Shown: positions 33,460 through 45,056 of the stretch, piece after piece
How positions within the stretch are numbered: the stretch's first letter is position 1
How the letters are laid out: each line of letters starts with the position of its first letter
NCBI RefSeq assembly: GCF_029227915.1
Contig: NC_079887.1
Span: 11,038,001-11,102,000 of the forward strand
DNA: 64,000 bases
DNA from: Hydractinia symbiolongicarpus
Lineage: Eukaryota; Cnidaria; Hydrozoa; Anthoathecata; Hydractiniidae
Direction: 5' to 3'
The notes under the pieces: model-generated
Told to the model about the DNA's origin: nothing
Seen by the model: the letters and a program-made list of their open reading frames with translations, nothing else
Databases searched by the model: none
Made by a program: the position numbers and the translations under genes

Positions 33460-35144
33460 TCAAAAACATTTTCTAGAATACAAAAAAGCCATAAATATAT
33501 ACAAAAAAATAAGTAAATATCTACTATTTCCCCTTCTTTTTTCTTGAATCGACAATGGTTCTAAATTACATAAAGCGGCACAAGTACGAACAATGTCATC
33601 AATGTGATGAAGCAATGAGATAGGTATAACAGTCAAGAGAATCCTGAATGTCTTAATTCTACGAATTGCTCTTTCCACGTGAATCCTGAGGTTTGCCACT
33701 GTTTTTGTCTTACTGCATTCTGCAAATGTCATCTGAGATTTCATTCGTGCACCAGGTGGTACAACAAGTCGACAATGTCGCTTCATTAATTCCTCTGTAA
33801 TCTAAAATCCTCGGTCAGCCATGACTTCGTCACCATACTCCATCAATTCAAAGCCACTGTCATTATAAATGAATTTTTCTGAAGTCCTTCCACCATAACA
33901 AGAAAATAAATAGGTTATGTAACCTGTTGGTGAAATGCCAACAAAGAATTTAATGGTATTATGGTGTTTATAATCTGACCAAGCCAGGGCTTGTGCTTCT
34001 AGGGATTTGGATCTTTCAATAAAAGATTCAAAACAATCCAAGATGACTCTCACTTTGGTGTAACCCTTCTCTTTAAACACTGTTGGCATGTGCTCTAACA
34101 CAGCTTCTTTCGGTATCCATTTGACCAGTGCATTACCCAAAGTGGCACTCAGAAATCGTATCGATTTTTGAAAAGTTTGGGAGCATAATGCGCATGATAT
34201 TTGAAAGCGATCTGCCAAATCTTCATTTAGTAGACCCAATCTTAGTTTCATCAATGTGAGTAAAAATTCATCTTTCTTTGTCATTTTCTGTGGTTGGAAT
34301 CGCCAGTTGACATTTCTAACTTTTGCTTTTTTTCGGAATTGTTTTGACCCATGCCAATATTTCATATGTTGAACATAGGGATATAACAAGCGAAAAATTG
34401 TATGGAAAGCTTTAATAGAGGTTATGCCAGTGTAGAAATTCATTTTATCATCACTCTTGATTTGTTTCCAGCTGAATGGAGCTTGTTTTTTGTTTCTGGG
34501 TAAAAGCTTGACTTTGCAATCGTTTATTTTGCAGCGCTAAGGCAGTAATCTTTCTATTCATAGATTGAATTACGCTGTTTTAATTATCACAGGACTCACA
34601 TTTTTTTACATTCTCCGACAAACTGTAGTCGTTTTCATGAAAATTTATTGCTGAAGATGTTGGTGGTGACAAAAAAAGAATAATACTATTATTATTATCA
34701 CTGTTGTTTGATGATGTTGCTAGTGACTCTGTTATAACTGGAGCTTCGCATGTTTTCTTTCTTTTAACAGAGGAAGTAACAGGAACTGGAGCTCCAAGAA
34801 GAGTTCTCCTTGGTTTAAAAGCATTCTTTTCGTATCCAAGGTTCAGACTTGGGTTAGGATTGGCAACAGTGAGTATTTCATCAACAAAATGATTCCTGAC
34901 ACCCGGTCACTTTGGCTGGGTACCCATTCAGATTTGTCAATGTTCTTTTAAGGAGCCTAATCCATCTAACCCGTTTGTCTTTATATTGTTTCGCCCCTGG
35001 AAAACAGCACAGTCTAAATGGTGGTTCACAACCACAAATGTTATGCAGCTGTCCAGTATGCTTTTCACAAGAAATCTTTTTCCACTTATCAATTTGGCGA
35101 GAGTTTCTAGTACAACCAACAACAGCACAATTCACAATACCCAT
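33460..35144 (-). pseudogene. THAP-like / DDE_Tnp_4 transposase of the ISL2EU element
   Basis: Reads from ATG 35144. A THAP-like zinc domain comes first (NCAVVGC...CEKH...CGCEPPFRLCCFP, then W and R positions). A frameshifted linker (about 34450-34880) follows, then from 34443 a helix-turn-helix region (KKDEFLLTLMKLRLGLLNEDLADRF) and the DDE fold. Catalytic candidates are D in VILDCFE, D in VMADRGF and E in HVERAIRRIK. A TAG at 33799-33801 lies directly after ADRGF, and reading goes on in frame to 33460. At least one frameshift and one stop make it inactive. Confidence 0.75.
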
Positions 35145-35339
35145 ATTACTATATTACTGCTTAAACCAACTAAAATATTACTTCACTATTTACTTATCAC
35201 TTAGCATTTAAGGTACAGTAGCTAGCTATTCACTATCGCACATTGAACATCAAAACGCATATCAAAAGTTGTTTCCTGTAAACTCGACCCATGCTTTTTT
35301 CCGCGTCCGCTGAGAATGAAGGCTAAATCGGTGTATATG

Positions 35340-35758
35340 AGGCTTCGTTTGCCTCGTGTAACGTGCTTAAATGTCGCTGCAACCCACGTGAATTTATCTT
35401 CAAGAATAAAGTTGTTTTTGTCTGAATCACGTTGTTGCTAAACCTGTTAACGGTATGTAAATGAAAGGATTACTTATGTCTTATTTGAAATTAAACTTAG
35501 GACGGTTCCTAGCGTAGATCCAAAGGTCGCAATTTAGGAATGCATCGAAATTTATAACTGGAAAGTTTTCTTGTGCCGTTGATACATTTTTTGAACCTTT
35601 TATTAATGCTGTATATGTCAATGCTTGCCTTCTTGTGAAAAAGGATGTTACATGTTAAGGTTGTTATCTGATGTTAAGGTACATTATGATGTCAATTATC
35701 GCTAAAGATTTCGTGTATATACGGCCATGACTAAAACTGTTTACATTGTGTTGGTCTT
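35340..35758. other. Intergenic, no gene seen
   Basis: Short spacer between the ISL2EU element and the MITE. AT-rich, no feature recognised. Confidence 0.45.
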
Positions 35759-36096
35759 CAGTCAGGGAAGACAGCAAATTAAGATATCATCAACTAATTA
35801 GGCTATTCGCCAAATTAGGAGAGGGATTCCTAATTTGGCTATGCTATACTAATTAGGCTATGAAATTTTTTTGAAAGCAAAAAAATCACTGTTAATGCGC
35901 TACCCGCAATTTTGATAAGTTAGGCGCAGCATTGGTAAGAATCAAAACAACAAGTAATATGGACGCGAATGTGCGTATTTTTTTTGCAAAAGTTTAAAAT
36001 GTGATTTCATATCCTAGTTAGGCTATCAGCATGGCTTAATTAGGAGATGATAGCCTAATTAGGTTACATAACCTAAATTGCTGTTTTCCCTGACTG
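35759..36096. mobile_element. MITE with CAGTCAGGGAA termini
   Basis: Left end CAGTCAGGGAAGACAGCAAA and the reverse complement of the right end CAGTCAGGGAAAACAGCAAT form inverted repeats of about 22 bp. GTCTT flanks both sides (35754-35758, 36097-36101), a probable 5-bp target duplication. The 338-bp inside has no coding frame and is built of repeated CTAATTAGGCTA-like palindromes, so it can fold strongly. Confidence 0.75.
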
Positions 36097-36101
36097 GTCT
36101 T

Positions 36102-36950
36102 TAGCTTAACTGATGTAGCTAGGGAGCTAAATCTATTTTTAAATTCCTCTAAAATTACTTTTACTAGCTATATATCAAGCTAGCCAGCTAGCTAGCTACA
36201 CAAAATAGTGCTTTAATTACCTTTTAAAAACCTTTGTCTTGCTTTGCTTAATTTTATCAACAAGGGTGCTGAAAAGCCGCATACGCCGTAAAAAGTTGTA
36301 AAAAGTTAGGCAGTTTCAGAGGACAACCAATAATTTCATTCAAAAAGCCGCCAATCTCACCTTTTTATATGCGGGCGTTTGCAGCTTATCGGCACTCTCT
36401 TTTTATCATGAGGGGCTGGATACCCGACTCCTGTTCTTTTGAGAAAAATGGGGCTAAAATTACTTCCGAAGGAACCTTTGTGAAGCTATAGCTATCAGTT
36501 GAGAAGATACTGGGGATATCACAGGTTTTTTTTATATCACAGGTTTTTTTAAATCTTCTGCAGAAAAGTTGTCGAAGCATGACAAAATTTTATTGTTGCT
36601 TGCACTGCACAGTCAAGGTGAACTAATAATTAGCCAATAACATGATAGTTTAGCCGTTGCAGTATAACTATACGCTATCCACAGTATAATTGTTGTTCCA
36701 GGCTTCTTTGTGTTCTTCACATTTCATGTTTTTTTCTTGAAATCAGAATAGTGTCTTGTTAAATGACATGACATAAATAAATAACACTATTATCTTCTCG
36801 GCACAAGCGTTTCGTGTTCCTATTTTTTTATTTATTATGTTGTATTTTAGGTTAGTGACAATAATAATTGAGAATTAGAATACTTATGATTTGTTTACCC
36901 ATTGTTCTCCGTTTTCAAAGTCTATACTTCAAATTTTAGAATCTCACAGG
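36102..36950. other. Intergenic, no gene seen
   Basis: Contains an AGCTAGC-rich patch (36170-36200) and a short direct repeat of ATATCACAGGTTTTTTT (about 36515-36550). No coding frame of interest. Confidence 0.4.
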
Positions 36951-36985
36951 CTAATGACGGAAATCTTCAAGCCGCAGGGCTTCTT
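36951..36985 (+). repeat. 35-bp inverted repeat, left copy
   Basis: Matches 39283-39317 in reverse complement at 33 of 35 positions. Contains the hairpin AAGCC-GCAG-GGCTT. Confidence 0.75.
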
Positions 36986-39282
36986 ATTTATAATTTTTCC
37001 CTGGGCAATAAGCTTATCCAAAAGTCTCTATTTGATTCCGTTCTGCATTTCTGTTATCATACCCGTTATCACGCAGTTACATGAAACATCCACCATTTTC
37101 CATTTTAAATTTCGATCCCGTTCTAAATTCGTATTTTTTAAATCGTTATTAGCAATTCGGGGCGCATTAGTGGTAACTATGGCTAGTTGATAATTTTGTC
37201 GTTTTTGCATATCATAAACAAGCAAGAAGCGAGATGGCAGGCGAAGACGTTGGGAAATATAATAGAATTGAATGATGACTTGTACAAGATCTTGGGTGGA
37301 CCAACTCAGCAGAGGATACCTCACAAAAGTCAACGATGACATGTTTATTTTCTGCACAAGAATCGAAAACATTATCAGAAAGTTTTAAAGACGAGAACTT
37401 TTTTAAAATGAGCTTATGAGGGTCACCCTAATTGATCAAGCCTGGGTCATACTTTCACGAAATTTTGGAAATGCGAACTTGAAAACGAGAACAAAAATTT
37501 TTAAAGCTCAGATTATAAAAAAATGGTGTGACATCAAAGCAGAAGCACACGTCACTGCATATATCCAAGTAGTTCGACGCAAACTTGCTTCTCTAGTATC
37601 GGAGAAAAAAGAGAAGATGACTGTAGAATTATCTAAAAAAGGTGAACCAGCAATGAGAAAAAACTTAACTAATTGCCATAACATTACCTATAACTTGTTT
37701 TAACTTCAAGAAATATATATCTTTTCCATATATATCGTGTGTTTCCTAGCAAAATAAGCATATATACCCTATTTTAACTCATTGTGTGTAAGTATGTAAA
37801 AAAGCAATACAAAGCGGTAATTTTTCACGTATGGCGGATTCATTTGAAGTGAAGATGATAGAAATTCCGTAATAATAGTAATTCCCTGATGAAATAAATA
37901 AAAATAACATAGCAATATTAAAGTAGCAATCCTGAATTTTTTTAATCTCACCTATTTTTCGATATTTGATGTTTTAAAAAAATTTTAAATTAAAGTCAAA
38001 ATTGACTCCACTAAAGATATTTGCAAAAGATGTGATTCAAAAGACAATATAATCATAACAAGACAACTTCTTTGTTGAAAGAGCGCAATGGAAAAAAATG
38101 TCTAACATACCCAGAAAATAATATACATAAAATACACGTTGTTTTTTTATAAGAAACCTTAGGCCCAGAAAGTCAAAATTTTAAGAAACTTGAGCAAACT
38201 GAAAAAATCTCAACATGAAAAAACTTATGTACATATCACAGAAAAAGGGGAGGAAACAAAATAAAAAGAGTTTTTTAAAGCATATTTTTATTTTAGAATG
38301 AACTGTTTGAATTTCGAAGGAAGAAAAAAGCCTTCAAAATCACGTCAGGAAGGAACTAACGTCAGAAAGAAGAAACAAAGGAATGAACTTCCGTATGATA
38401 ATGTGCAAAAATAGCATATGTCTTTCATAAACCATAAGCAATAACTCAAAAAAGCATTGTCAATAAAAGATTTTTTTTACATTTAAGGCTCAAATTATCG
38501 AAATTTTAAAAAAGTTCAGGCTCAACCACATGTTTAGGTTTCTTATTAAAAAAAGTGTATTCAAACAATCATGTTTCAATATATATATAAATAACTACCA
38601 TAATGACTAAAATAACTACTGTTCCACTCTTATTCATGAATGGCTGTTCCAAACTTGTAGCCCAGTGCAAACACTGACCGACTTCCAGAATGACAAGAAA
38701 GTTAGAATATCTGCATTTTTCAAAACATATGCCAGAGTTTTTGCTGTTGTTTATATACGTATTGTAAACAAATGGTTCAATTTTTTTCATTTTGACAAAG
38801 GGATGTATAGACACGTTTATTGTTATCCAATTATCACATATATTAAAACCAACTTTCTTCATACTCAAATTTGATTCCAGTATTTTCAAGCTATCTTTTC
38901 TGTTTACAGCATAATTCATACACACAATTTTCATCCACATGAGGGTAAAATGATGCAGCAGTACCAATTATTTTTTTGACGTTTTCATCTCGTCTAACTT
39001 TCTTCCACATCCATTACAAATAAATTACACAAGGATCTTCTTGTTCACAATGTATTCCATAGCTAGATTAAAACACTTCACTGTAAATATCACAAGTTTT
39101 AAAATTAACGTAATGTTTACTTTTGACAATTTTTCCCACACAATCTACATAGAAAAATTCAAATATGAATACTTTATTTTTTAAAAAAAATTGATAAAAA
39201 ACCTCAAAAGGTGTCAAGGGAATTTTTAAAAAAATGTGAATCACTTGCCAGCTTGTCATGTAACACCTAATAAAAAAACAAC
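36986..39282. other. Interval between the 35-bp inverted repeats
   Basis: No firm gene. A plus-strand frame at 37416-37703 is lysine-rich, without a match. On the minus strand about 38570-39260, interrupted frames include CFEKCRYSNFL followed by a spaced GQC, faintly like a WSC domain, so a decayed gene fragment is possible. Otherwise AT-rich. Confidence 0.3.
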
Positions 39283-39317
39283 AAGAAGCCCTGCGGCTTA
39301 AAGATTTCCGCCATTAG
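39283..39317 (-). repeat. 35-bp inverted repeat, right copy
   Basis: Partner of 36951-36985. GATTTCCGCC here also resembles the hairpin GATTCCGCC...GGCGGAAATC found at about 40177-40200. Confidence 0.75.
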
Positions 39318-39640
39318 CAATAATCTGAAAAAAGATATAAAATCGTGACATGCATGTCACGATTTTGTAGCTATATTACATTATCTTTCACCAAAAATAT
39401 CCAGCCTCAACAATTCCTCTTTAAATTAAAATTCATTGATAATTAATTAGTTCTGCTGAATATAGCTTTAGTCTACGTGTTACAAAATTGTAGTACGGAA
39501 GGAAATGACGTAATTATATAACATCGACGATGGCGCACTATAAGACGATCTTCATTATGCTACACTGCACGAGCTTTAACTTTCGATTATAAACTTTAAC
39601 ACAAAGTAATGTTCATTGGATAATAAAACAATTTGTGGTT

Positions 39641-40158
<518 letters not shown>

Positions 40159-40199
40159 TCCCATGCGATAATAAAGATTCCGCCTTTGCCGGCGGAAAT

Positions 40200-41159
40200 C
40201 AATTATAAACCTAATTCAATATATACTCAAAACATACAGCTGGTGTGAGAAAAGAAACAATATAATAAACATTTAATCTACTCCGACTGAGGAAAAATGA
40301 AAAAAAAGTTGCTTAAAACTTTAACTTAAATATACATTATTAGAACTAATAATTATTTTCTTTTGTTATGGAACAATGGAAAACATCACCGAGGGCTGCG
40401 ACACCCTACCGAGATTTCATCTACTTCGAGAGTAAAAAAACAATTTTATAAATAACCTCTCCTGACGAGACCTGCACAAAAACGTTAATCAACCCATTAA
40501 CTAACGTTTTCCCAGGAGGGGACATACGAAAAAGTTTACAAGTTGTAAAAATTACGATCTCCCAAGGCAGCTTTTTGCACTTTGAAGGCACTTTACTCCT
40601 TCCGCGTCCTTATCGAAGTGGAAAACAAACTTCACCCTCATTGAATCTTGTAGTTTAACTAAACTATCTCTCCTTCTTTTTAAACCTCCTCTTGGATGAA
40701 TTCACGTATAGAGGTTAATCTCCTTTGTTTTGAAGCGCTGACCAATAAACAGAATTTTTATTCGTGTACTTATTTCTATTCGTGGTAATTTATATTTGAT
40801 ATTGTTAGCTTAATTTTGCATCATATTACCAGTCTTAAATCCCAGATTGGACCTTGATTCTAGACTAGAGACATGCTGTGGGATTTTCAAACATCTATAA
40901 AGATTGCACCAGTTAACTCTCCATTGTCTATCTTCCTCACCAATGTACCGTTGCTGTTGTTCTTATATTATGATCTATTAAATCAAAATAACCCTCAAAA
41001 TTTTCACAAGTTTTACTGTTTAATTATTTATAGGTGAAAATACATAACTTTCTATTTTGGGTCATTTCATAAATTTGAACATTCATTTCAGCATCACAAT
41101 TTTTTACAATAATAGACTTCGCACGATTTTCCAACAACTATACTTTCAGACATCTTGTA
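40200..41159. other. Intergenic; possible 3' flank of the retrotransposon
   Basis: No coding frame. It may include the 3' untranslated part of the minus-strand element at 41160-43325, but no poly(A) tail or repeat end was found. Confidence 0.35.
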
Positions 41160-43325
41160 TTACAAGTTAACTAGCGAACAAAAATTCAAAATTGGGAAGA
41201 TGAACAATTTGTAAATCTGTAATGCACATTTCGTTGTTACGTATGATCTGATTCTTTGCAGCATATGAAATCTCGATGATATTTTCTTATACATTTTATC
41301 AAAGTTCATCGAGATATTCAACGTTGGGTCCAAATAAACACCAAGATATTCGTAGAGTTCAGTCGGTGAGATATCTGTTGAACCGATTTTTAAGGACAAA
41401 AATTTGTTATCAGCTTTCGAAAGACGTTTTCCAGTTCCAAAGATCCTCTCCGTCTTACCCTTCTTCAAATTTATAATTAATTTGTTTTCTTCCAACCAAT
41501 ATATGATTGAAGCTAATTCGGTTTGAAGGGTATTTTCGATGGTCGACAAATCTTTGTGAGAAAAATATACCGCAGTATCATCAGCGTACATTAGTATTCT
41601 GCATTTATCCAACTTGTCACAAATATCGTTGAAATGGATTAGAAACAACAGAGGTCCAAGGACTGTTCCTTGTGGACACACTGTGAACGACCAAATAAAT
41701 AACTGCAAAACTACTCATATTCAACTGAGGTGATACCATAGTCACCTAATTTATTCAGAATTGCACCATGGCTTACGGTGTCGAAAACCTTGGACAGGTA
41801 GATGTACGCAACTGCCATCATTTCACCATTATCCATAGCTTTTCGTATGTTATCGACAAGATATACAGCAGCAAGTTCGGTTGATCTTTTACTTCTGAAA
41901 CCGAATTGATTTTTTGAAAGTAATTTATTTTCTTCCAAATATGCAATGAGTTGATGCGCACATTTCTCGAGAATTTTTTAAATTACTGGTAGGATGATAA
42001 TCGGTCTATAATTATCAACGTCGTTCACTGATCGACAGATATGTATTGAAAAGATTTTCCCAGTCTTGAATCGTGATAGTACATTTCCAGATTCTAACAA
42101 TATATTTATAATATGTGCCAAAGGAGCTGCAATTATATTTGCACAATTCTTCAGTAGACATGATGGGATTCTATCAAGTCCGTCAGCCTTTCTTCGTTTC
42201 AAATCTTTAAGATGTTTCAATACCCTCACAACAGTAGCACATCGAAATTTAAAGCGACTTTTAGTTCCGAAACAGCTTGATGAAGTACGTCTCCAGACGA
42301 AGTCTTTCAATGGATATGTTTTTCCTTTCAATGTTTCGACAATACTTTGGAAGTAACTGCAAAACTTCTCTGCAATGGTAAACTTATCAGATATAATCTC
42401 ATTATCAACTTTCAAGGTTCGATTGCAAGTAGTATTAGAAGGTTTTGTAGGTAATAAATCTTTTATACAATTCCAAAATCTTGTTTTGACAGTGGTTCTT
42501 CTTAGTAGAATTCAATAGGTTGTTAACAAAATTACGTTTTCTCTTTTTATTTACTCCAATTGGGAGGGTGATTACTTTTTCTACCTTTTCTCAACAGCTG
42601 GTCGCGTTGATGCATTTCGGATGTTAGCTTCTCAGTGAGCCATGAACATGGATTACCCTTTATGCGTTTCGTAGTATAAGGTGCATATATGTTACTTACT
42701 TGTAGTATCCAAAACTTCAAAATCTCCCAGGCTAAATCTGGGTTGCGAGTATCATACAGTTCATCCTAAGATGCGTTTTTAAGTTCGGAACGGATATTTT
42801 CGGGCGAATAATATTTATAGTCTCTACTAGTCATTGTTTTTGGTTGGAATTTGATGTGATTGATTTTACGTTTACAAGCAATAATATCGTGGTCGCTCAA
42901 GCTCGAAGGTATATTTTTAACAGAACAAATATTGGCAGGCCGATTAGTGAGAATGACGTCAATCAATGTTGCATTTTTTGGTGTTACTCTAGTTGCAGAT
43001 TTAATGAGTTGCTTGAAACCATACCATAGTTAAGTAGTTACAGTTGAAGTTTCCAAGGATAATACATTCCTTATTCTCAGCTGCAACCGTTTTCAAATTA
43101 TCTTCAATTAATTTGTTGAAGTTTTTGTGTAGATGTTTCAAACTATCAGGAGATTTGTATATCACACCGATCAAAAAGGCCGGTTTTTTTGTGAAACTTC
43201 TATCCAGATAATTTCAATACCTTTAGGTTCAATATTGGAGCGACGAGTATATTGAAATTCATTTCGTAAGTATATTGCAATTCCGCCTCCAATAGCTTTG
43301 CGTGGTTTAGTTTCTAAGTTGTACC
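41160..43325 (-). mobile_element. Decayed non-LTR retrotransposon, APE-endonuclease type (Jockey/CR1-like)
   Basis: On the minus strand: an endonuclease part (about 43325-42760), with GGGIAIYLRNEFQYTR, ILGNFNCN (the G-D-F-N site changed to G-N-F-N) and SLSDHD near its end. Reverse-transcriptase pieces follow in three frames: 42415-41978 (DGLDRIPSCLLK, NYRP), 41938-41711 (KNQFGFRSKRST, LSKVFDTVSH) and 41708-41160 (PQGTVLGPLLFLIHFND, MYADDTAVYF). Stops and a frame change separate the pieces. The 5' end is cut at about 43325, next to a Helitron-like end. Clade is inferred from motif style only. Confidence 0.75.
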
Positions 43326-43353
43326 GTAGGAATTCTTATGGGCTAACGACTAG
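43326..43353 (+). repeat. Helitron-like 3' end
   Basis: CCGTAGGAATTCTTATGGG (weak hairpin) followed by GGCTAACGACTAG ending at 43353. It abuts the 5' truncation of the retrotransposon. Confidence 0.45.
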
Positions 43354-44300
43354 GTTATGATAGATGCCATGTCAAAGATGAAATTTAGCAAAAGAGAAAT
43401 ATTATTTTTACGATAATAGATTGGTATGTTAGCTTGACAAAATATTGGCTTAGCGAAGGCATGGTATTGCAATTTTGAGCTCAATAACATGAGTAATAAT
43501 GGTGTCTTCCTCAAGCAATCACGTACAAAAATTTGTCCGATCTCATCAGGCCGAGTAAACCCAATCATTTTAGAATTTACATGTCAATAGCGTCCAAATC
43601 TTTATAATAAGTACCTCCTACGTTGAAAAGGGCATTATATCTCTTTGCTTTATTATAATCAGAACCGTTGTTAACGTTACCAAAAATGTATAAAATTATA
43701 TGTTTTTTTATAGTTGACTGTAGATTCTTATAGCTATACGCATTCACACTTGTTTTTTAGTGACGGGGAAAAAGCATATACATTGAGAAAATGGAATATT
43801 AACGATTGGTTAAATCTGCTGAGGTTGCAATTAAGTTTAGGGTCAAATAATTTGACAACGGCTAGAGAAAAGTGTCATCTTTTCCAGCATGATATTTAGG
43901 GCACATTTGGGACAAAAAGCGTCCTTTTTTTACAGTGATGACAACAACGCGTCTTAAAATAAATACCATTCAGGAGTCTCAACGTCGCGCGCATTTGGAA
44001 GAGAGCTGAGTTAAGAATTATAAGCTACATAGCCGTTGAAGCTTGTGATACAGGTACATTGTGGTTAGTTGTTCTGGCGTTGTAAAACAGGTTAAGCTCC
44101 TAATGTAAAAAAAAACAAACTCTGTGGCATCAATCGTTTTGTACAGCTAAACTGTGTAGGTCACTGGGTATAGTAATAAAAGTACGTACAGCCTGTATTT
44201 ACTTCGACGTAACGAACTCCAAAATTCCAAATTTTTATAAATTAGTCCTGCAAAAGTTACACACAAGGGATACCAAGCCTATTAGAATTACCGATGCTAG
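43354..44300. other. Intergenic, no firm gene
   Basis: A minus-strand frame at 43350-43568 (MIGFTRPDEIGQIF...) looks more protein-like than its neighbours but has no family match; it could be a relic exon. The rest is AT-rich. Confidence 0.35.
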
Positions 44301-45056
44301 GTACAGTCTAATACGAATCTATATAATTCGAATGTCTCTATAATTCGAACGAGTGCTCAGTCACTTTCCTTAAGAAACTCTTATAAAAAACTCTCTCAAT
44401 TCAAATTTCTCTGATTCGAAAGTTTTTATAATTCGAACAGTTTTCAGTCCCTTCACAAATTCGAATGTTTTTCTAAAATCCAAAAATTGTCCTTCGAACT
44501 TCAAAATGTTGGTCTTTCAAACTTGGAAGATTAGCTACTGCATTTTTACAACGGTTGGTGTCGACCTGAGAAAAGCACTTGTGATGCAACTCGTATTGTC
44601 GAAAGAGATCGTCTGTCCAATATGAAGCAATCAAATATGTTTCTTTCTTGTGTAAACTATGAAAATAAAGATTGAATGAAACTTGAATTATGTTCTCTTG
44701 ATTGTAATTCGAATTTTCACTCTCTGAAGTTGAAATTGCGAATTAAAGAGACCTTCTTTAATTCGAATCTCTCTATCATTCGAACAAAAGCTTTTCCCCG
44801 TCAGAATTTGAATTATAACTAACTATTGTGACACATTCACTTCCTACTTGAATGAGAAATGGCGAAAATATATATTTACAAGTGATTTTTTTTTTCAAAA
44901 AGAGAGCGCAAATTATATCCTTTCTAGATACAAATGAACTCATGTAATTCGAACTCCTATAATTCGAAAGCTCATTTAAATCGAATAGGTTCCCCGTCTA
45001 TTAAGAAATTACTAGTAAACCCTTCTAGGAAGACTCCTTTAATTTGAACTCTCCTT
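44301..45056. repeat. TTCGAA-rich repeat, possibly a decayed pogo/Tigger-like MITE
   Basis: About eleven TTCGAA sites occur, mostly as ATAATTCGAA, in 650 bp, often preceded by CTCT or CTAT. The left part starts GTACAGTCTAATACGAATC, reminiscent of pogo/Tigger ends, where TACAGT precedes CTCTATAATTCGAA blocks. A clear right terminus was not found and there is no coding frame. Confidence 0.4.

Larger units (their letters stand above)
31738..35334. mobile_element. ISL2EU-like DNA transposon, decayed
   Basis: Short inverted termini ACACCGATTTAG (31738-31749) and CTAAATCGGTGT (35323-35334), each bordered outside by AT, a likely 2-bp target duplication. Inside are a plus-strand SAP/YqaJ-type nuclease gene and a convergent minus-strand THAP/DDE_Tnp_4 transposase gene, the gene pair known for ISL2EU elements. 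Both frames are broken, so the copy is not autonomous. Two tRNA-like sequences and a Helitron-like remnant (33226-33251) lie between the genes. Confidence 0.75.

Noticed and set aside
38569-38967. WSC-domain-like minus-strand fragment
   Set aside because: Resemblance rests on a few cysteine and glycine positions across an interrupted frame; kept only as a remark under the interval description.
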